Positions 40,659-49,840 of a stretch of 64,000 nt of DNA are shown one piece after another. Source of the stretch: Symbiodinium natans (lineage: Eukaryota > Sar > Dinophyceae > Suessiales > Symbiodiniaceae); the NCBI GenBank assembly GCA_905221605.1, contig CAJNDS010002127.1:507149-571148 (forward strand), written 5' to 3'. The notes below the pieces were generated by a model that was not told the origin of the DNA, ran no database searches, and was given only the letters and a program-made list of their open reading frames with translations. Each line of letters starts with the position of its first letter. The first letter of the stretch is position 1. The position numbers were made by a program, and so were the translations under genes.

Positions 40659-43600
40659 ATGGCAGCCTTTGACATGTTTTTGAAGTGTCGGCAGGACATC
40701 GCTCGAGTCTGCTTTGTAGGTCGGGCACATAGTCCGCTGCCCCCAACACAGGCACATTTGGTGCCAGTTTTGACTCACACAGTTTGCGGTTGGGACCGCG
40801 TTTGCGCAGAGGCTTTGAACTCTTTGATGTACACGCGGCATGGAAATAAGTCCTTGATTGATCGCGTTCTTGCTATCGGTCGAGGTAGTATCTCCGATGC
40901 CACTCTTCGGCTTTCCACGTTAAGCTTTGAAAGAGGTGCTTGGCAGAGGCCAGCGCGTTCGTCTGCGCTTTGGCACGATTCCACTCAGTGCTACCTCCAA
41001 AATGGTATGCGAGTTTTCCGCGCTGTCCTTCTGCACGACACTAAGATTCCTTCTCTCGTGGTGTTTTACTCGCGCAAGTCTGTGTTCCAGTACTTGATTC
41101 TTCGTCGCACTGTCGCGATTCAATCTTTCATGGATGTTCTAGCGCGTGGGCACACCTCCGTTGGTGAGGCGGGATGCCGTCGTTCTTTTCCCCAGTGGCT
41201 TGAGCAGACGCGCTACTTGTTGCGTTCTGTCGGTGTCCGCAGGGATCCGAGCGGCAGCGAAGTGCCCCCTGATATGGAATCCCGTCGCAAGTCCAGGCGT
41301 TCTGTGGCGGCTCGCTCGCGTAGAGTAGAGAATTTTCGGCTCGTCAGGCGTGCCAACCGGCAACGCTACCGTTCTTTGAAGACGGAGCTCCAAAAATTGA
41401 CCCTAGTTGTTGATGCTCCGAGGGATTCCCAAAGGGTTCAAGAAGCTCTTCACACGGTTGGCTGTGACTTGTCTTCCAATGCTGGCGCCTTTAAGGCTTC
41501 TTTGCCAGCTCCAGAGGTGGGAACTCGTAATCCCACTCTGATCCGGGCGGCGCGCCTTAAAGGCTTCCTTTGCGCCACCTGGAACGTGGAGGGTCTCCGA
41601 AGCCCGGGCAAGCATCACGTGCTTGTCAGAGCTATGGAAACCTACCACTTGGACATTGTTCTTCTCCAGGAAACACACACACAAGGTGCTGCTTCGTATT
41701 GCATTCGGGATCATCTTTTCTATTTAGTCGGCTCTTCTGATCGTAAATGTGACGCGCATGCTGGGGTAGGTTTTATCCTTGCGCCTCACATGCGTAAATA
41801 CGTGATTCGTTTCACGCCTTATCACGCGAGAGTCGCTGCTCTGGAAATCAACACCAGACCGCGTGCTTCCACCTTTTTCAGCATTTATGCCCCCAGCACT
41901 CTCCCGGATCCTGCGCTTGATAGAGAGCGCAAGGAGGCTTTCTGGGACCTGCTCGCTAGTATTGTCCCGCGTTCCAACTCCAGCAGCCCCATCGTCATCG
42001 CTGGGGACTTCAATTCGAGACTCATACGGAAACTGGCGGAGGATCCGCCTGTGTTTGGCGACGCGCTTTTTGGCACCTCCAGTGTGATTCACACTGAGGA
42101 ATGGAATAATCGGGCGAACCTTCTTAGTTTTGCGCATGAGCGCAACTTGCTGTTGCTCAACACTTTCACCTCGAAGCCAGTTTGCACGTTCCGTGAAATT
42201 GGCGCCGGAAGTTCTATCTTTGATCCGGCTCCGCAGGATTATCACATTCTCGACTTTGTTTTGGTCCCTGCGACTCGGAAGAACAGCATTCATGGCATTC
42301 ATGGCCTTCATTCTTTCGCTTTTGATTCCCACCACTACCCTTTGGTTTTCAAATACCAATTTAAAGATGCAGGGCGTGTCAAAACCTGTGGCAACAGACC
42401 CGGTCTGGTCCTTCCACCGCAATTGCAGCTCCCGACTTTTGACCAGAGGCCGGAAGGTCCGGTCTTTTACGTTTTCACTGATGGTTCAGCGGGCGCCGGT
42501 GCGGCGGGCTGGGGCTTCTCCATCTGCTTTGATGTTGAAGGTCGGTCTCCACTTCTTTCCTCGCACGGTTGGGTTGAGACTGACCCTTCGAGGCCAGCCT
42601 ACCAGGGCACCTTGCTTTGTACCAATAACACGGCTGAGGTTGTTTCGCTTCTTGAGCTTCTTGATCTTCTCATTCGCGAGTTTCCGGTAGCCACGACTTT
42701 TGTGGTTCGTCCAGACTCGCATTTCGCTATGTACACTGCCTCTTTAGACTGGATTACCTCGAAGCATCCAGAGTTGGTTGAAAAGCTGCTGCTTCACCTC
42801 GCTTGTGCGCAGCAACGCCATTTCTTTTGCTTTCAACATGTTCGGGCTCACAAGGGGGTCCCCGGCAATGAGCGTGCTGATGAGCTCGCTAAATCCGGTG
42901 CCCTCGGCAGCTGTTCTTGGGTTGGCCGTTGGGGCGCTCTCATTCAGCCTCTTCAGGTCCCCAGTCTGCCTCCCGCCCTCAGTCTTTCTTATGAGGGCCT
43001 TATCGCTCTCATTTCTTCGCAAATGTTGCGACGGCCTCCTCGGAAGGCCAAAAAGCCGTGGATCTCCGAGGCCACGTTGGCCAAAATCGATGAACTCGCT
43101 TTCCTGCGCACGAATGGGTTGGCAACCCATGAGCAGGAGGTTGCCCACCATAAGGAGATTCGCAAAAGGGCACGCCGTGACAAGAGGGATTGGACAACAG
43201 CTCGTCTGTTGGACCATGACCCCCGCTCACCGCCCTGGAAGGTTTTGGCTTCTCTTCGCTCTGCCTTCCACTCCAGACCAGTGGCGATCAAGTCGTCCAC
43301 AGGCCTGGTCACTGGGTATAACATTGCGGAGGAGTTCGCGCAGCATTATGCGCAAAGATGGTCGCTCCCTGGGCCGTTCCTTCCACCCCCGCTTGGGGAC
43401 CCTCATCCTCCTATTCCGGTGGATGGCCTGACCTGCAAGGTGTCTCTGGGTGAGCTCCTGGGAGCTATCGCCCGCACGAAGCGTGGGAAAGCACCGGGGA
43501 CGGATGAAGTTCCGGCGGATGTTTTTCGTCGTCTTACACTGCCGACGCTTCTTCTTATTGCTGCTTTGTTCTCGGACATGATTGAGGGTGGCCCACACCC

Positions 43601-45170
43601 CCAAAGTTGGCGTGAGGCCATGGTAGTGGCTTTGTTCAAAAAGCACTGCCCGTTGGAGGCCAGTAACTATAGGCCCATTGCTTTGTTGAATTCTTTTTAC
43701 AAGCTGTTCGCCTGCGTCCTGCGGTGTCGTCTCGCCAAATATGTTGAGGACCGTTTGCGTGGTTCCCAATCTGGTTTTCGTCCAGCTCGTTCTTCCTCGC
43801 AGTGCGTTTTCCTCCTTAAACGCATGGTGGAGCTGTTTGAGCAGTATGGGGGCACGCTCCACGTCATTTCTCTGGACTGGAGGCTCGCCTTCGACTCCAT
43901 TCACCACTCGTCTATTGATTGGGCGCTTACCCATCTCGGGGTTCCTGCCCAATTTCGGAGGGTCATCATGGCTCTCTACCATGACACGATCTTCCGGGTC
44001 AAATTTGGAGTCGCTTCTTCGGATTACCCCTTTTTGAGAGGTATCCGCCAGGGGTGTCCGCTTTCCCCTTTTTTGTTCGTCGCTGTGCTCTCCGTTGTTT
44101 TTGAGTCTGCCGATGGCGTGTTCTTTGATCGCTACCAGCAGCGTCCTTGGACGCTTTCTCGTGAGTCCCCCACTTCGGATCTGGAGTACGCGGATGACAC
44201 GCTGCTGATGGCACGTACGGGTCAAACGGCGAACCGTATGCTCCACGTCCTCCAAGAGGTCGCTTCTGCTGCAGGCTTGGTTCTTCATCCTGCTAAGACC
44301 TTCCATCTCGCAGTCAATTCGGAGTGGCCCATCATCCCTGCTATGGCTGAGGTCGGTGAGAGGTGCCACTGCCGTTTCTGTGACGAGTCACAGACCTGCC
44401 CTCATGTGTGCCCTTTGCAGCAGGTTGAGGAGCTGGAGTACCTTGGTACTATTACTACCCCGAAGGGCGATGCTGATCCCAATCTGCGTAACCGTCTTAG
44501 GCTTGGTCGCTTGGCGTTTGCTAAGCTCAAGCCTTTTTTCCGTTTGTCGGGTGTCCCTCTGTCCGTCAAGCTGCAAGTCTACACTGCTATCTTCCAAGCG
44601 GTGGTGGTGTATTCGTTGGAGTCTGAGGCTTTGTCACCGTCGCAATATATGCGACTGGACACGCTCGGCATGAAAGTGCTTCGCAGCATTCTTAAGCTGC
44701 CTTCTGCTTATTACTCGCATATTACTGGGGATGGCATTTCTCACGAGGCTGTCCTTAAAGTCTTGGCTGACCGGGGTTTTTCTATTCGTCCTTTGTCCCA
44801 TGTTGTCATGTCTCGGCGTTTGCAGCTCCTTGGTCACATTCTTCGTGATTGTTCGCTGCCTGCCTGGAGTGTGTGTTTTCGGGAGGGTGTCCTCATTTAC
44901 CGTCGACTCTCCTCTACGCGGCGTCGCGGTCGTCGTCGTCCTCGCTGGGCGGAAACTACTATCGCGCTTGCGTATCACAGACTCAATACTCCTCGGCCTC
45001 AGGCTTGGGAGTACTCGCATGCTTTCTTTCGCATGCCCACCCTCCAAGACACTGTCTCTGTCCATGGGGGTCCCGAAGACGTCCGTCTCGGCATCGCGGA
45101 AGCCCATATCTTGAGGACTATCCGGGATAAAGCCCATAACCGTGCCGCGTTCAGAAAGGATGTCTTGTAA
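40659..45170 (+). CDS. LINE ORF2: APE endonuclease, RNase H, reverse transcriptase
   Basis: The 1503-residue protein has an uncharacterised N-terminus (~1-300, basic). The APE endonuclease follows at ~300-570: CATWNVEGL, VLLQETHTQ, IVIAGDFNSRL, HILDFVLVP, and FDSHHYPLVF with its catalytic His. An RNase H domain is at ~605-750, with VFTDGSAG, the Glu of NNTAEVVSLLE, the Asp of VRPDSHFAM and the final Asp of GNERADELA, so all four acidic residues are present. RT lies at ~930-1230: GKAPGTDEVPADVF, NYRPIALLNSFYKLF, QSGFRPARSSSQ, LDWRLAFDSI, GIRQGCPLSPFLF and YADD. A Cys/His cluster (CHCRFCDESQTCPHVC) follows near 1235. The order EN-RNH-RT is odd, because LINE RNase H usually follows RT. No frameshift or stop was seen. 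Confidence 0.92.
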   Translation: MAAFDMFLKCRQDIARVCFVGRAHSPLPPTQAHLVPVLTHTVCGWDRVCAEALNSLMYTRHGNKSLIDRVLAIGRGSISDATLRLSTLSFERGAWQRPARSSALWHDSTQCYLQNGMRVFRAVLLHDTKIPSLVVFYSRKSVFQYLILRRTVAIQSFMDVLARGHTSVGEAGCRRSFPQWLEQTRYLLRSVGVRRDPSGSEVPPDMESRRKSRRSVAARSRRVENFRLVRRANRQRYRSLKTELQKLTLVVDAPRDSQRVQEALHTVGCDLSSNAGAFKASLPAPEVGTRNPTLIRAARLKGFLCATWNVEGLRSPGKHHVLVRAMETYHLDIVLLQETHTQGAASYCIRDHLFYLVGSSDRKCDAHAGVGFILAPHMRKYVIRFTPYHARVAALEINTRPRASTFFSIYAPSTLPDPALDRERKEAFWDLLASIVPRSNSSSPIVIAGDFNSRLIRKLAEDPPVFGDALFGTSSVIHTEEWNNRANLLSFAHERNLLLLNTFTSKPVCTFREIGAGSSIFDPAPQDYHILDFVLVPATRKNSIHGIHGLHSFAFDSHHYPLVFKYQFKDAGRVKTCGNRPGLVLPPQLQLPTFDQRPEGPVFYVFTDGSAGAGAAGWGFSICFDVEGRSPLLSSHGWVETDPSRPAYQGTLLCTNNTAEVVSLLELLDLLIREFPVATTFVVRPDSHFAMYTASLDWITSKHPELVEKLLLHLACAQQRHFFCFQHVRAHKGVPGNERADELAKSGALGSCSWVGRWGALIQPLQVPSLPPALSLSYEGLIALISSQMLRRPPRKAKKPWISEATLAKIDELAFLRTNGLATHEQEVAHHKEIRKRARRDKRDWTTARLLDHDPRSPPWKVLASLRSAFHSRPVAIKSSTGLVTGYNIAEEFAQHYAQRWSLPGPFLPPPLGDPHPPIPVDGLTCKVSLGELLGAIARTKRGKAPGTDEVPADVFRRLTLPTLLLIAALFSDMIEGGPHPQSWREAMVVALFKKHCPLEASNYRPIALLNSFYKLFACVLRCRLAKYVEDRLRGSQSGFRPARSSSQCVFLLKRMVELFEQYGGTLHVISLDWRLAFDSIHHSSIDWALTHLGVPAQFRRVIMALYHDTIFRVKFGVASSDYPFLRGIRQGCPLSPFLFVAVLSVVFESADGVFFDRYQQRPWTLSRESPTSDLEYADDTLLMARTGQTANRMLHVLQEVASAAGLVLHPAKTFHLAVNSEWPIIPAMAEVGERCHCRFCDESQTCPHVCPLQQVEELEYLGTITTPKGDADPNLRNRLRLGRLAFAKLKPFFRLSGVPLSVKLQVYTAIFQAVVVYSLESEALSPSQYMRLDTLGMKVLRSILKLPSAYYSHITGDGISHEAVLKVLADRGFSIRPLSHVVMSRRLQLLGHILRDCSLPAWSVCFREGVLIYRRLSSTRRRGRRRPRWAETTIALAYHRLNTPRPQAWEYSHAFFRMPTLQDTVSVHGGPEDVRLGIAEAHILRTIRDKAHNRAAFRKDVL

Positions 45171-45254
45171 GTCCTCTGTCGCATTTTGAGCGGGTCCTGG
45201 CTTTTCTGTGTCTTTTGCACGCACACTGCCAAATTCCCTTGAAAGAAGAAGAAA

Positions 45255-45267
45255 GCTTGGAAAGGTT
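45255..45267 (+). repeat. LINE target-site duplication, 3' copy
   Basis: Exact partner of 38541-38553. Copia pol resumes in the same codon phase after it. Confidence 0.9.
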
Positions 45268-46710
45268 CTCTGGTATGCCCAGACAAGGCAAGATCTGAAA
45301 CTGATGATTGGACTCATCAGTACGCAACAAGCTGCGCCGACACAGAGCACCGAAGCGGCGTTGAGGGCACTTCTACGTTATCTCTACACCGACAGACATG
45401 TTGCACTGCGCTTGCCGTCATCGGAGTTGAGTGGTGAGTTCTTGGAATGTTCCGAAGATGTGCTGCGGAATGGTGTGCATGTCTTTGCAGATGCGTCTCA
45501 TGCTCCATACAGGTTCATCGGCAGAAGAGGGATCACAGGTGGAGCCATCTGCTTTGGAGGAGGTCTTGTGCGAGGGATCGCGAAAGTGCAAGGAGTGGTG
45601 TGCTTGTCATCTTGTGAGGCTGAGCTTCATGCGTTGCAGTATGCTGCACAGGAGACAATCGGATTTTTGCACTTGCTTGATCGTGTCTTCACTGCCTTTG
45701 GTGAACTTCAAGGTTCAATTGATGTGCAGATGAGTGCCCATGCAGAGGACGAAGGTGGTGAAGAACAGCATGACAAGATCTACACTGAACTGTTGACGGA
45801 CAGTCAGGCAGCGTTGGATGTCATTCATGCAGAAGACGTCCCTAAGCGTTCGCGGCATGTGGAGATCCGATTGGCATGGATGAGAGAACATCTCTTGAGA
45901 GGTCGGCTCAAGTTGCGTTGGCTGAGAGGCGCGGAGAATGCTGCTGATCTCTACACTAAAAATCTCGGAACTCGACTCTTCCAAGAACACAGAACGCGAT
46001 TAGGCTTCATCACACAAGATGGACATGTGGAGGCGTTGTACATGTTGTCACAGCTGCGAGTTTCTCCAGAGAGCATGAAGGAATCTGATGAAGTGGCAGT
46101 GCTGGAGGTGTTTTGCAGTGAGGATTCGGCCCTGTGTCAGGTGTGTGGATCACTTGGGGTGCCGTATTGCGGGATCACAGCCAATGCCGAGACCTCAAGA
46201 GTGTTGGCAGAAACCATCAAGGTCATCACTGCTTGGAAGAACAGAGGGCTTTGGATCCACGTTCACGTGTCCACGCCTTGCTCTTCAGGATCGCCACTGC
46301 GGAACTTTGTGCAAAGATGTACAAAATCTGATCTTGAGTGGGAGGCGTTGATGCGATCTGCAGAGAGGTATCTGAGGCTTGGAGATGGACGTACGTTCGA
46401 ATTGCCAAAGCAAAACATGATTTGGAAGAGATGGGGAACACAGAATGTCCTTCGAGCCTCAGGTCTTGTGTATCCCGTAGATGTATGGCTATGCGCCACC
46501 GGCGTGTTGAGTCGAAGCGGTCTTCCAGTGTCAAAACGTCTCAGGTTCATGTGTTCACATCTCGAGTGCGCCCAGAAGCTTTTCGACATGTTTGGAAGCT
46601 GCAGTTGCCAGACACATGCCTCGTTCCATGACATTGACTACACAGCAACAGGGAGGTATAGCAAGGTGCTGGCAGAAGGGTTGGTCAAAGCCCTGAAAGC
46701 AACAAACTGA
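45268..46710 (+). CDS. copia pol, rear part: RNase H plus added PC-motif domain
   Basis: The frame is open from 45208, but the first ~60 bases are LINE and duplication. RNase H begins after LWYAQTRQDL: VFADASHAPY, SSCEAELHALQYAA, LLTDSQAALDVI and the closing LRWLRGAENAADLYTKNLG are the usual copia signatures. About 230 residues then follow that standard copia elements lack. They include AVLEVFCSEDSALCQVCGSL, and later WIHVHVSTPCSSGSPLRNF and Cys-rich CSHLECAQKL. The VLEVF...G start and the PCxxGSP segment recall the SAM-binding strand and motif IV of cytosine-C5 methyltransferases, in a degenerate form. Dinoflagellate retrotransposons are known to have captured such enzymes. Whether this one is catalytic is not shown. 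Confidence 0.85.
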   Translation, partial: LWYAQTRQDLKLMIGLISTQQAAPTQSTEAALRALLRYLYTDRHVALRLPSSELSGEFLECSEDVLRNGVHVFADASHAPYRFIGRRGITGGAICFGGGLVRGIAKVQGVVCLSSCEAELHALQYAAQETIGFLHLLDRVFTAFGELQGSIDVQMSAHAEDEGGEEQHDKIYTELLTDSQAALDVIHAEDVPKRSRHVEIRLAWMREHLLRGRLKLRWLRGAENAADLYTKNLGTRLFQEHRTRLGFITQDGHVEALYMLSQLRVSPESMKESDEVAVLEVFCSEDSALCQVCGSLGVPYCGITANAETSRVLAETIKVITAWKNRGLWIHVHVSTPCSSGSPLRNFVQRCTKSDLEWEALMRSAERYLRLGDGRTFELPKQNMIWKRWGTQNVLRASGLVYPVDVWLCATGVLSRSGLPVSKRLRFMCSHLECAQKLFDMFGSCSCQTHASFHDIDYTATGRYSKVLAEGLVKALKATN

Positions 46711-46854
46711 AAGGGGGATCCGATTTGGTTTCATCTTACGCCACACATGATCAAGTCATGTGAGGAGTATAGTCAGAGTGCGTTTTGCACAGTGCGTTTG
46801 CACAGCACTTGCGATTCTTTGTAACGCAAGTTTTCTAGTTTTCCCTCGGGCATC

Positions 46855-47592
46855 ATGGTTGCACAGCCTTTGATGAGAGTGGCGATTTCAGTGGCCATTC
46901 TTGCGTTGATGAGCTCTGGAGTGGAGACTGCGAGGCCAGTAGAGCTTTGGGGAACCACCTTCATGGGCAGCGAGCTTGTACAGATGTTTGCTAGTCCGAC
47001 TTGGGATCCAGTATGGATCATCATCATCGGGTGCTTTGTCAACGGCATCTTGGTTGGTACGCTGATCATGACATGCTGTTGTGCGTGGGCATTGTTTTTC
47101 CGGATGAGCTATGGGCAGCAAAGAGCTGCTACACAGAACCCGCCTCTGGATGATGACACGATGAAGCCACAAGGTGCCCAAAACAACTCTATGCCTGAGA
47201 GAAGTCAACAGATGAACCCTCGTAAGCCAGATGGCAAAAAGGAGGCATCGTCGTTGAGAGCGAGGCCGAAGGCAGCTGGTGCAAGGGAGAAGCATGCAAG
47301 TTCCAGCTGCAAGGATAGAGTGGACAAGCGCATCTTTGCTTCAGAGTCTCAGGGCATCTTTCATCACGATCAGACATGCCATCGCATGGAGGGATCATGG
47401 CGAACTATGTGGCAGTGTGGAAACTGTAAGCCAGAGCCAGGCAACACAGAACTGTGTGTCTTCCCGTCCGGGGACAGATATCACAGTGTGTACTGCAAGC
47501 ATGTGGCGGCCGTTACCTCCAACCCAACATGCATCACTCCGTGTTCGGCATGTGTGACAGGGAACAGCAGCAGGCCTCTGAGATTGGAGTGA
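46855..47592 (+). CDS. third ORF of the copia: signal peptide, TM helix and Cys/His modules
   Basis: This 245-residue protein starts at an ATG 145 bases after pol. The N-terminus MRVAISVAILALMSSGVETA looks like a signal peptide. Residues ~60-84, WIIIIGCFVNGILVGTLIMT with CCCAWALFF, form a clear membrane helix, followed by a basic, Ser-rich tail. The C-terminus has two HxxxxC...CxxC modules: FHHDQTCHRM with WQCGNC, and YHSVYCKHV with CITPCSACV. They resemble the YHxxxC...PCxxC metal-binding motif. Position matches the env slot of some copia-like elements, but the short outer segment gives no sign of a fusion protein. The name env-like refers to position only. Confidence 0.7.
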   Translation: MVAQPLMRVAISVAILALMSSGVETARPVELWGTTFMGSELVQMFASPTWDPVWIIIIGCFVNGILVGTLIMTCCCAWALFFRMSYGQQRAATQNPPLDDDTMKPQGAQNNSMPERSQQMNPRKPDGKKEASSLRARPKAAGAREKHASSSCKDRVDKRIFASESQGIFHHDQTCHRMEGSWRTMWQCGNCKPEPGNTELCVFPSGDRYHSVYCKHVAAVTSNPTCITPCSACVTGNSSRPLRLE

Positions 47593-47644
47593 TCATCTGA
47601 AGATGTCGTCATCTGAGAGTGAGGTGAGACAAAAAGATCATCCC

Positions 47645-47653
47645 GAAAGGGGG
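47645..47653 (+). promoter_or_regulatory. copia polypurine tract
   Basis: GAAAGGGGG directly precedes the 3' LTR start and would prime plus-strand DNA synthesis. Confidence 0.6.
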
Positions 47654-47655
47654 TG

Positions 47656-47987
47656 TGAAAATCTGTGTATAGACACGTCTGCGGGATGCCTTTTAGGCCA
47701 AGGCGCATGTTTGACGTGCTTACTGTATGTCCGGGACGTGCAGGTCTTCCCTGAACAGTCGAGCATGTTTTTCCTTGAGATTTTGTTTTGTAGGAGAAGT
47801 GAGCTTGCGTAGGTGGCGTCAACTGGGTTTTTCCAGTTTTACTTTTGACTCTTGGCTCAAGGTCAAGAGAGCTGAGAAAGCACTAAGAAGGCAGGACAAC
47901 TGCACGTCGCTTTGTGTGACCGAGAAAGTGCTGTGCAAGTGCGAAGCTGTGTGTAAGTTGGGTTTGTGCTGTTTAGAAACTTTTACA
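47656..47987 (+). repeat. copia 3' LTR (332 bp, TG...CA)
   Basis: The LTR begins TGAAAATC and ends TTTTACA. U3 is 47656-47946, and the last 41 bp equal the R-U5 remnant at 33148-33188. The U3 contains TTGGCTCAAG (47852-47861), a ten-base match to the 3' part of the dinoflagellate spliced leader. Confidence 0.8.
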
Positions 47988-47993
47988 GAAAAG
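47988..47993 (+). repeat. copia target-site duplication, 3' copy
   Basis: GAAAAG follows the LTR end and matches 30955-30960 read on the minus strand. Confidence 0.6.
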
Positions 47994-48009
47994 CCAGAGA
48001 AGCCCAACC

Positions 48010-48790
48010 CAAAATAAAGGCAAAGCCAATCCACCCAAATTGCAGAAGCTATGCCCTGCCAGAATTAAAGGTAAGATGCTTACCCTCCGGAATCCCATTG
48101 TTGAAATATTTTTGCAGTTGTTCCGCAGCAAACCGCTGGACTGGGTTTTCGGGCTTAGGTGCTTGTAGGTCCTTGCACAGACCCAACATGGGTTTTGCAA
48201 ACACAGTGCACAGGATAACGTAAGAACCGCACTCTGAAGATTCTTACAGGTTGATAAGGGAAGAGAGGGCGCTGAGGGGACTGGAATGGACAGGGAGACA
48301 CCGGACAAGATTCCAGTCTTCCACCCAATTGGTTAAGGGCTGGCCGACACTTACCCAGTTTGGGGTTACCCGTATTTGGGCTGTCAAGAATTTCCTTTAA
48401 GATTCCTGCAGGGTGCTGTTGTTTTTCTCCGAGTGGTGCAAGCCCATCTTGAAGAAAGCCTAGCGGCAGGCGTTGTTGTTAGGGACCAATGCTTTGGCTG
48501 ACAGACAGCCAGAGGCACCAGATTGTGGAGGTTAAAGGCTGTGGCTTGGTGCCTGAAAGCCTGTCCAACTGAGCTGCCCAAATCAACCAAGTTTTCTGCG
48601 TGCAAGTGGTATTGGTTTGTCTGGCCAGCAAGTAGAGCAAGAAAGCTGGTTTCCCTTCCTGGTGAGTAAGTGCAAGAAATCCAGGTTAGCAAATGGGGCT
48701 AACAGGAGCTCAGTGCTGATGCGGTATAAGTTTCTGGGGCCTAGGTTAGGAGCAAGAAAGTCCAGGCTGAAAAGTTGGAATTTGTACAAA
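48010..48790 (+). repeat. partial copy of the 3' flank of the ~2.4-kb gene unit
   Basis: From CACCCAAATTGCAG onward the sequence parallels 54285-55270 (same strand) and the reverse of 50230-51090, including ATGGACAGGGAGACRCCGGA and the GTTTCTGGGGCCTAGGTTAG end. No gene precedes it here. Confidence 0.7.
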
Positions 48791-48829
48791 TTCTCGAAAA
48801 TGATAAAATATTTATTTCAGTGATTGTTG

Positions 48830-49060
48830 ATGTGATTCAGTCTGTGAAGTCTTGTGCGATTTTCTGTAAGCACCTAATACCCTTGTGATTATGCTGTAAT
48901 TGTTCTGTAATTGGGTATGTGACGTTCTTGCAATGTTTCTGTAATTGTCCTGTGCTCATTCTGCAATTTGTCTGTAACTTTTCTGCGATGTGTGATTCTC
49001 ATGTGATTATCCTGTGATTCTGTGATTATCCTGTAACCTCTTAACTCTTAGACTTCACGT
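48830..49060. repeat. degenerate TGTGATT/CTGTAATT minisatellite
   Basis: Irregular 11-14-bp units such as TTCTGTAATTG and CTGTGATTATC. A related tract is at 52650-52930. Confidence 0.5.
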
Positions 49061-49129
49061 TGTAGATCGTTTTGTGTGGACTCTTTGTGTTGCTGGTACA
49101 GAGTCTGGGTCACAGCCGTCAGCCCAAGT

Positions 49130-49840
49130 CACAGCCCAAATCAAATTCTGTGATTTTCTGTGATTTGGGCTGTTACTCGGGCTGTGATTTGGGCTGTGAT
49201 TTGGGCTGTGATTTGAACTGCGGCCTCGGAATCACAGCTTCGAATCACAGTCGAATCACAGTTCGAACCACAGTCCAAACCACAGACCAAATCACAGCCC
49301 GAATCACAGCCCAAATCACAGCTCGAATCACAGCCCAAATTGCAGCCTCCCCCTTGTAAATCCTGTAATTTCCGGTTGTGATTTGGGCTGTATTTGGGCT
49401 GTGATTCGGGCTGTGATTTGGGCTGGGAATAGGAATCACAACCTCGAATCACAGCCCGACTCACAGGCCGAACCACAGCCCAAACCACAGACCAAGTCAC
49501 AGCCCAAATCACAGCCCAAATCACAGCCCAAATCACAGTCCGAATCACAGCCCAAATCACAGCACAAATCACAGCCCAAATCGCAGCCTCCCCCGTGTAA
49601 ATCCTGTGATTTCCGGTTGTGATCTTGGCTGTGATTCGGGCTGTGATTTGGGCTGTGATTCGGGCCCAAACCGCAGACCAAATCACAGCCCAAATCACAG
49701 CTCACAGCCCAAATCGCAGCCTCCCCCTTGCAAATCCTGTGATTTCCGGTTGTGAGTTGGGCTGTGATTCGGGCTGTGATTTGGGCTGTGATTCGCGCTG
49801 TGATTTGGGCTGCGATTTGGGCTGTGGCCCGGGCGGGCCG
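49130..49840. repeat. 12-bp minisatellite in alternating orientation
   Basis: Blocks of GGGCTGTGATTT alternate with blocks of its complement AAATCACAGCCC: forward at 49163-49215, reverse at 49250-49345, forward at 49380-49430, reverse at 49435-49585, forward at 49620-49665, reverse at 49668-49720, forward at 49750-49835. A linker CCTCCCCCTTGTAAATCCTG plus TTTCCGGTTGTGA recurs between reverse and forward blocks (49348, 49589, 49721). The frames across it are artefacts. Confidence 0.8.

Larger units (their letters stand above)
38554..45254 (+). mobile_element. full-length APE-type LINE nested in copia pol
   Basis: This 6.7-kb insertion is bounded by perfect 13-bp target duplications. It has a 236-bp 5'-UTR, ORF1, a 72-bp gap, ORF2 and a short 3'-UTR ending in the A/GAA-rich tail GAAAGAAGAAGAAA (45241-45254). 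Both ORFs are uninterrupted, so it is complete at both ends and recent. It interrupts the copia between RT and RNase H. Confidence 0.92.
33148..47987 (+). mobile_element. Ty1/copia LTR retrotransposon with nested LINE
   Basis: The element runs from the R-U5 end of its 5' LTR (33148-33188) through primer site, gag-pol, a third ORF and purine tract to the 3' LTR (47656-47987). All copia domains are present in order: gag, protease, integrase, RT, RNase H. Removing the nested LINE and one copy of its target duplication leaves one in-frame gag-pol, so the element was intact when the LINE landed. Its 5' U3 is displaced to 30668-30954 by an inversion. Confidence 0.9.
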
